Source of the DNA: Deltaproteobacteria bacterium
GTDB taxonomy: Bacteria > Desulfobacterota > Binatia > UBA9968
Assembly (NCBI GenBank): GCA_016874755.1
Contig: VGTH01000004.1
Location: 124,001-188,000 of the forward strand
Direction of reading: 5' to 3'
Length of the DNA: 64,000 nucleotides
Below are positions 57,152-64,000 of this stretch, piece after piece; positions within the stretch are counted from its first letter, which is position 1; each line of letters begins with the position of its first letter. The notes under the pieces were generated by a model, which saw only the letters and a list, made by a program, of their open reading frames with translations, was not told the DNA's origin and did not search any database. The translations under genes were made by a program, and so were the position numbers.

Positions 57152-57184
57152 CTCAAGATAGCAAAGAACGCCAGCGGTGCGGTC

Positions 57185-57505
57185 TCAAGCCACGCCGGTG
57201 TCGAGCAGCTGGCAGATCATGTCTTTTAGAGATGGATCGATGGTGTCGAGGCGGCTCACGGCGGGACCACCAGCCAACGATGCGACGATCTCCGGCAGGT
57301 CTTCCTTTTTCACGCCGGCGTACCAATTCTTTTGCGGGTGAACAACAACGTTGGGACCGAAGTCGCAGCCGCCAAAGCAGATATATTCCTTCACTTCGGC
57401 ATCGACACCTTTTGCCGCGACCTGTTCTTTTAGCTCCTTGAGCAAAGCTTCCGAGCCGCGGCTCAGACAATCGACGTTTTGGCACACATAGCAGGTTTGT
57501 TTCAT
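57185..57505 (-). CDS. Thioredoxin-like [2Fe-2S] ferredoxin
   Basis: A 106-residue protein with the NuoE-like thioredoxin-fold ferredoxin layout. Two Cys in 'YVCQNVDCLSRGS' and two in 'YICFGGCDFGPNVVVHP' supply the four [2Fe-2S] ligands. Such proteins carry electrons for oxidoreductases such as formate dehydrogenase or hydrogenase subunits. It stands alone, with a terminator behind it, and its partner is unknown. Confidence 0.88.
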   Translation of the reverse strand: MKQTCYVCQNVDCLSRGSEALLKELKEQVAAKGVDAEVKEYICFGGCDFGPNVVVHPQKNWYAGVKKEDLPEIVASLAGGPAVSRLDTIDPSLKDMICQLLDTGVA

Positions 57506-57589
57506 TGCTAACTGTCCCCTTGTTCAGATGATTCCAACTATTTATGGAAAAGCCCCGAGGCAGTCAAACGCCCGCAACTTGCTAGCGCG

Positions 57590-58729
57590 TTATCGTGCAT
57601 CGATGGCCTGGATGGCGATTTTGAACCCGCTTTCGACATCATCGTATTCCGGCCGGGTAGCGTCGAAATATTTGCGGCCTTCAATTAGTTTATTGTGCAA
57701 CTGGACGTCGTTTTTGGGGATGTCGATGCGCGCCGAATTGGGCGGCTCGTCGGGGTCGCCGAGTTTCTGCAGCGCCATCTGTCCCTTGCGCGAGAGGAAC
57801 CAGTTGACGAAAACTTTCGCGGCGTTGGGGTTGGGGCCGTTGCTTGGCAACGTCAGCGTGCCGCCACCCACCGAGAAGCTGGCTCCTTCCTTCCACAGAC
57901 TGGTGTCGAAGATTTCGATCGGTAAGCCCTGATTCTTCGCCTTGAGTGCGCCGGAGCAGCCAAAGCAGATGGCGAATTTGCTTTGCGCCAACCAGTCGAT
58001 CATCTGGCGCGAGTCGCGGCTGAGGGTCATGCCCTTGTTGCCGAAGAATTGTTTGAGGAACGCCGGGCCGAGCTCGGGCTGGTAATAGAAAAACTGCATG
58101 GTGGAGCCGATTTCCGTCTTCGTTTTCGGATCGAGGCCGACGATTCGGTTGCGCCACTTGGGCGAAAGCAAGTCGTAGTAAGAGCTGAGCTCCTGCGGAT
58201 TGACCAGTGTGGTGTTGTAATAGAGCTGCGCCGCGCTGGCATTGGCGATATAGGTCACAACGTATTTGCCTTCGGCATCCAGGTAGCGAATCTTGCCGCC
58301 ATACCATTTCGATGCATCGATAACTTCCGGCAGCATCAAGGCCGGCTGGATCGGCTCCAACGCTTTGGCTTGCTGATGGAGAATTCGATAGTTGGACGAG
58401 CCCAGGCCAACCACATCGGCAAGAAATTTTCCCGCGCGCCGCTCAGTCGTGATGCGCGTGACGATCTGCGCGCCGGTGCCAGTGAGAAGGTAAGGGCGAA
58501 TCTCGGGGAAATCTTTGCGGAACTCATCGAGCACCTTGCCGTAGCGGTACATGTAGATGTTGACCTTGCCCTCTTTCTTGGCGGCCTCGAGGGTGGCTTC
58601 CCATTGACGTTGGGCGGGGAATTCTGCCGCATTGGCGGCGAGTGCGATGCCGATTAGGATCAACGCGAGAGTAAGCGCTGTGATGTAAATCCGACGCTCA
58701 GCGGTTGGCTGGTGCACAACTACCTCCAA
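57590..58729 (-). CDS. Iron-type ABC solute-binding protein (SBP type 1)
   Basis: A 379-residue periplasmic binding protein with a long signal peptide ('ALTLALILIGIALAANA', residues about 18-35). The mature start 'QWEATLEAAKKEGKVNIYM' and 'NAAKVFVNWFLSRKGQ' near the C-terminus are typical of the AfuA/FbpA-like group that binds ferric iron, phosphonates or other anions. It differs from the four NMT1-type proteins in the window. It lies 75 nt after the anti-sigma gene and may be in that operon. No ABC membrane genes are near. Confidence 0.87.
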   Translation of the reverse strand: MEVVVHQPTAERRIYITALTLALILIGIALAANAAEFPAQRQWEATLEAAKKEGKVNIYMYRYGKVLDEFRKDFPEIRPYLLTGTGAQIVTRITTERRAGKFLADVVGLGSSNYRILHQQAKALEPIQPALMLPEVIDASKWYGGKIRYLDAEGKYVVTYIANASAAQLYYNTTLVNPQELSSYYDLLSPKWRNRIVGLDPKTKTEIGSTMQFFYYQPELGPAFLKQFFGNKGMTLSRDSRQMIDWLAQSKFAICFGCSGALKAKNQGLPIEIFDTSLWKEGASFSVGGGTLTLPSNGPNPNAAKVFVNWFLSRKGQMALQKLGDPDEPPNSARIDIPKNDVQLHNKLIEGRKYFDATRPEYDDVESGFKIAIQAIDAR

Positions 58730-58804
58730 CGAATCGGCGGGCTTGATTAGCTACGCTGCCAAATGACGACGCCGTCGTCAAATGGCAGATCGCGATAGAA
58801 GATC

Positions 58805-59539
58805 TTACGAGGGCTTCGATACGAGCACCATGGGACCGGTGGGGGCGGTGGTGGTGCCGGCGGGTTCGAGGGTGACTGCAAAGGTCTCGACGGGTTTGTT
58901 GTCGCCCGGGGGGTTGATGTGCAACCCACCACTACCCTTGGCATCGGTTTTGATCGTACCGACGTACCGCGGCGCGGAGTTCTGCGCGATGGTCCAGACC
59001 GCATACATGTTTCCTGCGGCCGCGGTCGGCAAATCGCTCGCGAAAATATGCCCCTCGCCGGATGGGTTCCAGAGAAAACGGCCTTTGGCGTTGGGTGTCG
59101 GGCCGCTGCCATAGAGGGGATAGTCGCGTGTCGCCGGGTCGCGCAGTAGATCGATGACTTGGCTATAAACCGTATGGCGCGGCTCGTATTGCATTCGGTA
59201 ATAGCCGCCGCCGATGGCGAGGCCAACGATGCCGGCGGCGATGGTTCCCATCACTTTCAGCCACGGCCTTGGTTGTTTGCCTTGTGCCGGTGCGATTGGC
59301 ACGACCTTTTCGCTGCCGATTTGCTCCATCAAGTGAGTCTTTACGGTCGGTGGCGGATTTAACTGTCGCAGCGAGCGCGGCAAGAGATTCACCGCCTCGC
59401 GGGTTTCCCGCAGGTGGGACTCACAGACGATGCAGTCGGCCGCAAGGTGAGCTTCGAGGTCTTTGAGTTCCGCACCGTCGAGGGCCCCGAGCGCGTAGCT
59501 GTCGACGCGCTCGAGCCAGTTATCGTGGTCGCTGACCAT
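58805..59539 (-). CDS. RskA-type membrane anti-sigma factor
   Basis: A 244-residue anti-sigma factor. The N-terminal zinc-binding anti-sigma domain has 'HLAADCIVCESHL' (the HxxxCxxC motif), one membrane helix at residues about 97-113 ('GTIAAGIVGLAIGGGYY') and a periplasmic RskA-like domain ending in 'FAVTLEPAGTTTAPTGPMVL'. It should hold the adjacent sigma factor at the membrane until an outside signal. Its ATG shares one base with the sigma factor's stop (TAATG). Confidence 0.9.
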   Translation of the reverse strand: MVSDHDNWLERVDSYALGALDGAELKDLEAHLAADCIVCESHLRETREAVNLLPRSLRQLNPPPTVKTHLMEQIGSEKVVPIAPAQGKQPRPWLKVMGTIAAGIVGLAIGGGYYRMQYEPRHTVYSQVIDLLRDPATRDYPLYGSGPTPNAKGRFLWNPSGEGHIFASDLPTAAAGNMYAVWTIAQNSAPRYVGTIKTDAKGSGGLHINPPGDNKPVETFAVTLEPAGTTTAPTGPMVLVSKPS

Positions 59540-60099
59540 TATGCTGCCTGGGTCCCCAACATGTCTCTTAGACGCTGCATGCCGCTGCGCATTCTAGTTT
59601 TTACCGTGCCCAAGGGCTCATTTAATTTATCGGCGATCTCCGATTGGCTTAAACCGTCGAAATAGGCCAGCTCCAGCACACGCCGCTGCGCTTCCGGCAG
59701 AGTGGCCAGCGCGCTATTCATCGTCAGCTTGGTCTCCGACTCGGACGCGCTCGCTTCCACATTGTCCCCCGACTCCGCCTTTGCGGGATCGTCGGTGAGA
59801 ACAAAGCTCTTTTCCATTCTACGTATGGAACGGAGCCTATCGATTGCCCGGCTGCGGGCAATGTTGATCAGCCAGGCTTCCGGTGTGCCGCGCTCGCGGC
59901 TGTAGTTAGCTGCTTGCCGCCACACTTGCATGAACACTTCCTGTAACAAGTCTTCAGCATCCGATTGGGCGCGCAGCATGCGCAAGGCAAGTGAATAAAC
60001 TAGAGACGAGTAGCGATCGTAGAATTGACTGAAGGCGTCGCGATCTTGCGTCGCAATTTGTTGGATCAAGACAATCGGCTCAGCGGCGGAGGTGGCCAT
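59539..60099 (-). CDS. ECF RNA polymerase sigma factor (sigma-70 family)
   Basis: A 186-residue extracytoplasmic-function sigma factor. Region 2 reads 'DRYSSLVYSLALRML' and 'DAEDLLQEVFMQVW', with 'PEAWLINIARSRAIDRLR' for -10 recognition; region 4 is 'LPEAQRRVLELAYFDGLS' and 'EPLGTVKTRMRSGM', the helix-turn-helix. It is sandwiched between two different anti-sigma genes, 32 nt after a ChrR-type one and overlapping an RskA-type one. The likely targets are the three divergent secreted-protein genes. Confidence 0.93.
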   Translation of the reverse strand: MATSAAEPIVLIQQIATQDRDAFSQFYDRYSSLVYSLALRMLRAQSDAEDLLQEVFMQVWRQAANYSRERGTPEAWLINIARSRAIDRLRSIRRMEKSFVLTDDPAKAESGDNVEASASESETKLTMNSALATLPEAQRRVLELAYFDGLSQSEIADKLNEPLGTVKTRMRSGMQRLRDMLGTQAA

Positions 60100-60131
60100 G
60101 ACGGTTTCCGTTTTGTCCTTTGTCGGTTCGG

Positions 60132-60686
60132 CTACTCCAACATGTCGTTATGCATAGTGGTCTTCAGGAGCATCAACGAACCTTCATCGGTGCGGGTGTC
60201 AAAGTGATAGCTGTTCGGTTCGGCCCGGTGATAGTCGCCTTTACGCAGCAATCGGCCGCCGCAATAGCAGCTTCCTTCCAGAACCAACAGCTCTTCGGTG
60301 TTGGTATGGCGATGATTGGCGTAGCGGGAGCCCGGCACCATGCGGCATAGCGCGGTGACGACGCCGGTTTTTTCGTCGCGGTGCAGCACCTTGACGAAAA
60401 TCCCCGGTGCCATCTCCGGCCAATCGCCCTCGGCGGCATGGACAAAGAGTAAGCCTGCCTTGTCTGAGCCGATGCGCTCTAAGAGCCGTGCTTTCTGTTT
60501 CGATGCTGGGGCTACGGGCGCCAGTGAGGTTGGTAGATGCGCAAGAGCCGCGCTCGATTCCTTGACCGTTTTTTGGCAAAGGGCACAACCTGAGGCAAGA
60601 TGCCCTTCAAAATCGCGCAGTTCTTCGCCCTCCAAAACCCCCAGAGCAAAGAACTCAGCCTTTTCTTGCCACTCTTCGTGTTCCAA
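60132..60686 (-). CDS. ChrR-like anti-sigma factor with cupin domain
   Basis: A 184-residue, two-domain anti-sigma. The N-terminal zinc domain has 'GHLASGCALCQKTV' (HxxxCxxC); the C-terminal cupin has 'YANHRHTNTEELLVLEGSCY' and a late His in 'PNSYHFDTRTDEG'. ChrR of Rhodobacter releases sigma-E on singlet oxygen stress, and this protein has the same layout. First gene of the operon, ending 32 nt before the sigma gene. Confidence 0.9.
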   Translation of the reverse strand: MEHEEWQEKAEFFALGVLEGEELRDFEGHLASGCALCQKTVKESSAALAHLPTSLAPVAPASKQKARLLERIGSDKAGLLFVHAAEGDWPEMAPGIFVKVLHRDEKTGVVTALCRMVPGSRYANHRHTNTEELLVLEGSCYCGGRLLRKGDYHRAEPNSYHFDTRTDEGSLMLLKTTMHNDMLE

Positions 60687-60956
60687 GATTTTCCCTAAAA
60701 TCAGGTCATTCTAGACCACAGGTTTCCGTGGCGCAAACAAACCCTTTACACACTACGAATGAGGCCTGGTTATCGGATTTCGCGGGCGGATTGTGCGCCA
60801 AAATTAACGAAAATTTTTCCTGTCATAAATCCGCGACAAAACCTCCAACGTATTCACGATAGAAACGACGGTGCCATATGCGATGCCTTCACCCTCCCTG
60901 AACGGGCTTCCTATACGTCAGCCAGGGTACATTCGTTCGCTTTGAAAGGAGATTCC
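60687..60956. promoter_or_regulatory. Divergent promoter region of the sigma/anti-sigma and secreted-protein genes
   Basis: The 270-nt spacer between divergent genes must hold both promoters. Rightward, CCAAC at about 60845-60849 and CGAC at 60866-60869 are spaced by 16 nt, as in many ECF promoters (AAC-N16-CGT type). Leftward, GGAAAC and CTGA around 60700-60735 are spaced by 17 nt. These are weak pattern matches only. AAAGGAG for the PEP-CTERM-like gene lies at the right edge. Confidence 0.3.
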
Positions 60957-60958
60957 GT

Positions 60959-61630
60959 GTGAAAAATAAGCCGAAGGAGATTCAAAACCCTTGGGTTCTA
61001 TGTAGTTTGTCGATCGCTGTCGTTCTGGCTTTGGCGTTCCCGAAGCCGGCTTCGGCTGTGTTGGTGAATATCAACAGCAGCGCTTTGAACGGCACCGCGG
61101 CACGCTTAGACTTCCAGCTGCTCGATGGTGATCTAACAGCGAATAACTCGGCGACGATCGCCGCGCTGAGCACGAACGGAACGTTGCAGGGAAGAGATTG
61201 CAGCGTCGGTTGCGCCGGCGGCCCGCCGTTCGTTATCAACGACGCGCTCGGGTTAGGACAATTCATACAAGATCTGCTGTTGAGCACCGTGTTGTCGTTC
61301 GATCTTGGGTTAACGAACAACTTTGCCGGCGGGGACGCCGATTTGCTGGTGCTGAACTTGCTCGATCCAAATAATAATTTCAGCCTGATCGATACCGATC
61401 TCGATGCCCTAAGCGCGGCGGTGCCCTATCAAGACGCGTTGTTGGTGTTCAATTTTCAGACTGGGCAGTTCTTATTTCCTAATGTTTCGAGCCCGGCGAT
61501 CAGCGCTGCGCGCGTGGCGGAGCCCAATGGTGCACTGCTGTTTGGCGTCGGCTTGATTGCTTTGGCCACCGTCGTTCGTCGCAGGGCGCATTACTGCGCG
61601 GTCGCAGCATCGATCAAAGTAAACAAATAA
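60959..61630 (+). CDS. PEP-CTERM-like exported protein
   Basis: A 223-residue secreted protein: signal peptide to about residue 33 ('LALAFPKPASA'), an Asn/Asp-rich, low-Cys mature domain, and a C-terminal tail 'AEPNGALLFGVGLIALA' followed by VVRRR. That tail has the PEP-CTERM plan (xPEP-like motif, hydrophobic helix, Arg cluster), with AEP for PEP. Such proteins are processed by exosortase and sorted to the surface or matrix. The GTG start has AAAGGAG upstream. No exosortase gene is in the window. Confidence 0.78.
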   Translation: MKNKPKEIQNPWVLCSLSIAVVLALAFPKPASAVLVNINSSALNGTAARLDFQLLDGDLTANNSATIAALSTNGTLQGRDCSVGCAGGPPFVINDALGLGQFIQDLLLSTVLSFDLGLTNNFAGGDADLLVLNLLDPNNNFSLIDTDLDALSAAVPYQDALLVFNFQTGQFLFPNVSSPAISAARVAEPNGALLFGVGLIALATVVRRRAHYCAVAASIKVNK

Positions 61631-61649
61631 CTTACAGGAGGAGTGTCCG

Positions 61650-63302
61650 ATGAAATCGCTAAAGGAAAGATTTCGCTACCTAGTCTTGTTTCTCGTTGCC
61701 TCGCTCACGGTTGGCTCGCCGACGCTGACAGTGTGGGCCGCCAATCACCGCGAGGCGCCGATTACGGCATTGGATCAGAAGGCAGACATTACAGACTGGT
61801 TCGCGTTCGTCAGCTACGACGACCCGACCAAAGTGACAATGCTGCTAAACGTCGATCCATTACTCGAACCGGCCAATGGTCCCAACTATTTTCCCTTCGA
61901 TCCGGAAATTCTTTATGAGATGAAAATCGATAACAATCAGGACGGCAAGGACGACGTAATATTTCAGTTCCGCTTCAATACGGAAATTCGCTTGCCGGGG
62001 GTCTTTACCAGTTTTGTCGGAGTCGGAGGAGGTGGTTCAGTCGCGCCAGGCAATTCTCCCGCACCGGTGCCGCCCGGCGCGCTCATCGTGCCGGGAGAAA
62101 TCACCAAGTTGGACGGTCCTGGTTCAGAAGGGTTGAGCTTGCGCCAGAACTACACGGTGACGATGCTTAAGCGCAATGGTAACGGCAACTCGTGGCAGAC
62201 CACTAACCTTACGGGAAACCGCAAGCTCTTCGCGGTACCCAGCAACGTCGGCCCGCGCACTATGCCGAGGTACGACGATCTCGCTCGTGAAGGCATTTAC
62301 AATCTAGGCAATGGAGTCAAAGTCTTCGCCGGCACCGTCGACGATCCGTTTTACATCGATCTCGGCGCGGCATTCGATACGTTTAATTTTCGTCCCAGCG
62401 CATTCGGCACGAACGTGCCCGGCGTGCTCACCGATGCTCAGGATGCCGACGACACGCGCAACTTCGCACCTGACGCGGTGGCAGGTTTTAACGTCAATAC
62501 GATTGCCATCGAGGTGCCGATTACGCTGCTCACGAGCGACGGCGCAATGCACCCGGCCAACAATCCCAAAGCCTTGATCGGGACCTATGGCACCACGTCA
62601 CGCCCGCGCACCAAGGTTTTGCCGAGCAAGCCTGGTGGCAAACCGGCGTTGTCGGCCAACTATGTGCAAATTCAACGCATGGGCAATGCGCTGATCAACG
62701 AACTGATCATCGGCCCCGGCGATAAAGATAAGTTCAGCATGAGCGAGCCCAAAAACGATGCGCAGTTTGCCAATTATTTTCTCGATCCAGTCCTGGCGCG
62801 GGTGCTCAACTCCCTCTATGGCGGCGCGGTGCCGATCCCGACGCCACCGCGCGTGAATCCAGCTAACCCAGCTCAAGATCTCGGACCTTTAGCGTTCTAT
62901 TCGACGCTGCTCTGTCCTGGTTGCCAGAATCTACAGCCGGGACCCATTGCCGACTTCCTGCGCCTGAACACCGGCATTCCTCCGACAGCGAAGGCTAACC
63001 GCAAGCGGCTCGGCGCCCTAGCCGGCGACTTTGGCGGCTATCCCAACGGCCGGCGGGTTTCCGACGACGTAACCGACATTTCGGCGCGCGCGGTGGTGGG
63101 AGTTTTGGCGGGCGGCGTGTTCGCCAACTTCCCGAACAATCGCATTGGCGATGCGGTCAACAGCAATGACCGGCCGTATCAGGAAACCTTTCCGTACGTG
63201 GCGTTCGCCAACAGCGGCCGCAACAGCCGGCACCAAAATCCAGGAACCCCCGGTTGTGCCGACGCGCTGTCGTTTCTGGCGAAGGATTGTCCAGTTGATT
63301 GA
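61650..63302 (+). CDS. DUF4331 exported protein
   Basis: A 550-residue DUF4331 protein with a signal peptide (residues 1-34, 'VLFLVASLTVGSPTLTVWA'). 'NHREAPITALDQKADITDWF' is the family's start, which places a conserved Asp/Asn cluster at the front; 'PGSEGLSLRQNYTVTMLK' and 'DDTRNFAPDAVAGFNVNT' follow. The family is extracellular, of unknown function. AGGAGG lies about 10 nt upstream. It is 19 nt after the PEP-CTERM-like gene and 69 nt before the TPR gene, so the three are likely co-transcribed. Confidence 0.9.
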   Translation: MKSLKERFRYLVLFLVASLTVGSPTLTVWAANHREAPITALDQKADITDWFAFVSYDDPTKVTMLLNVDPLLEPANGPNYFPFDPEILYEMKIDNNQDGKDDVIFQFRFNTEIRLPGVFTSFVGVGGGGSVAPGNSPAPVPPGALIVPGEITKLDGPGSEGLSLRQNYTVTMLKRNGNGNSWQTTNLTGNRKLFAVPSNVGPRTMPRYDDLAREGIYNLGNGVKVFAGTVDDPFYIDLGAAFDTFNFRPSAFGTNVPGVLTDAQDADDTRNFAPDAVAGFNVNTIAIEVPITLLTSDGAMHPANNPKALIGTYGTTSRPRTKVLPSKPGGKPALSANYVQIQRMGNALINELIIGPGDKDKFSMSEPKNDAQFANYFLDPVLARVLNSLYGGAVPIPTPPRVNPANPAQDLGPLAFYSTLLCPGCQNLQPGPIADFLRLNTGIPPTAKANRKRLGALAGDFGGYPNGRRVSDDVTDISARAVVGVLAGGVFANFPNNRIGDAVNSNDRPYQETFPYVAFANSGRNSRHQNPGTPGCADALSFLAKDCPVD

Positions 63303-63371
63303 CGTGATAAACCTGGCGAGCTGCCGCACCGACGAAGTGCGGCGGCTCGTTGGAGCAAAGTAAGGCCTGCA

Positions 63372-64000
63372 ATGGTGATGAAACTTACAGCAAGAACTTT
63401 AGTCATAGTCGGGGTTTTTGCAGTCATCGTGTGGCCCGGAGTCGGCCGAGCGGCATCATCTGCGACGGACCGGCTCATCGCCCAAGCGCAATATAAGATC
63501 CAGCGCAATCCCAACAACGCCCAGGCGTACTACGAGCTGGGCGATGCGCATATTCAGAAAGCTCGTGCGAGCGGCGACATGAGCCAGTTTGATCTCGCCG
63601 AGAAAGCGCTGAGAAAGTCGCTCGATATCAATCCAAAACAGAGCGGCGTGTTGCGCCATCTCGCGCACGTGTTGTCGTCGCGCCACGATTTTGCCGGCGC
63701 TGCCGTAGAAGCGCAAAAAGCGATTGCCTTGAACGACAAAGATGCCGACGCCTACGCGGTCTTAGGCGACGCCTATCTCGACATGGGCAAGTACGCCGAA
63801 GCGGAAGATACTTACAAGAAAATGATCGGCTTGAAGGAAAGCCTGTCGACCTACAGTCGGCTCTCGGGATTGAAGAGTCTAAAAGGCGATAGCGACGGGG
63901 CCATCGCCGATCTCAAGAAGGCGATCGCGCTTGGCATCGAGCAAAACCAACCGGCTGAAAGCGTCGCCTGGGCGGAATGGCAGTTGGGCATGGAGCACTT
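63372..64000 (+). CDS. TPR-repeat exported protein (5' part, cut by window end)
   Basis: Open from the ATG at 63372 to the window edge, 209 codons visible. A signal peptide ('TARTLVIVGVFAVIVWPG') is followed by tetratricopeptide repeats: 'NPNNAQAYYELGDAHIQKA', 'NPKQSGVLRHLAHVLSSRH', 'NDKDADAYAVLGDAYLDMG' and more. DUF4331 genes are often followed by a secreted TPR protein; the pair may form a surface complex. The C-terminus lies outside the window. Confidence 0.85.
   Translation, partial: MVMKLTARTLVIVGVFAVIVWPGVGRAASSATDRLIAQAQYKIQRNPNNAQAYYELGDAHIQKARASGDMSQFDLAEKALRKSLDINPKQSGVLRHLAHVLSSRHDFAGAAVEAQKAIALNDKDADAYAVLGDAYLDMGKYAEAEDTYKKMIGLKESLSTYSRLSGLKSLKGDSDGAIADLKKAIALGIEQNQPAESVAWAEWQLGMEH

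Overview
The window looks like a chromosome segment of an uncultivated, moderately GC-rich Gram-negative bacterium of the deltaproteobacterial type (Desulfobacterota, Binatota or a similar soil or groundwater lineage). This rests on gene order and content, not on a marker gene: a bactofilin directly in front of atpF'-atpF-atpH-atpA-atpG-atpD-atpC with no atpB or atpE nearby, and many solute-binding proteins, VOC proteins, cupins and ACMSD-type amidohydrolases. There is no rRNA, convincing tRNA, CRISPR array, prophage or insertion sequence.

Left part (1-26 kb): catabolism of small organic molecules and sensing. It holds a leftward VOC-cupin-VOC-binding protein operon; a DHH phosphoesterase with a TrkA-N-like front; an M24 'pita-bread' protein that has lost its metal ligands; a two-domain VOC protein; a binding protein overlapping an LLM flavin oxidoreductase; a large hybrid histidine kinase followed by an Smr protein; a UbiD-type decarboxylase; a TauE/SafE exporter; a cysteine hydrolase; a membrane-anchored methyltransferase; two amidohydrolases; moaA; two MFS transporters; a sialidase-like lipoprotein; chrA; a secreted cyclophilin; and another binding protein.

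Centre (26.8-40.8 kb): a bactofilin and the F1 plus b/b' part of the ATP synthase operon. The spacers from atpH to atpC each contain a different inverted-repeat element. Next comes a compact locus, bicupin - EutA-like reactivase - two EamA transporters - bicupin, with strong terminators, and then a binding protein without a signal peptide.

Right part (41-64 kb): a cupin; a bifunctional-type penicillin-binding protein interrupted by one in-frame amber codon; queE; a double-length tandem UvrA followed by a DUF983 gene; TfoX-N, EamA and MOSC genes; a decayed DUF433/DUF5615 toxin-antitoxin pair; a PEP mutase/isocitrate lyase family enzyme; SRPBCC and nitroreductase-like proteins; a thioredoxin-like ferredoxin; and an iron-type binding protein. 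Last is a regulon-like block: a ChrR-type anti-sigma, an ECF sigma factor and an RskA-type anti-sigma run leftward, facing a PEP-CTERM-like protein, a DUF4331 protein and a TPR protein (cut by the window end) that run rightward.

Five solute-binding proteins occur without a single ABC permease or ATPase gene, so they must share transporters encoded elsewhere or act as sensors. Functions are inferred from sequence motifs and remembered family features; no database search was run.
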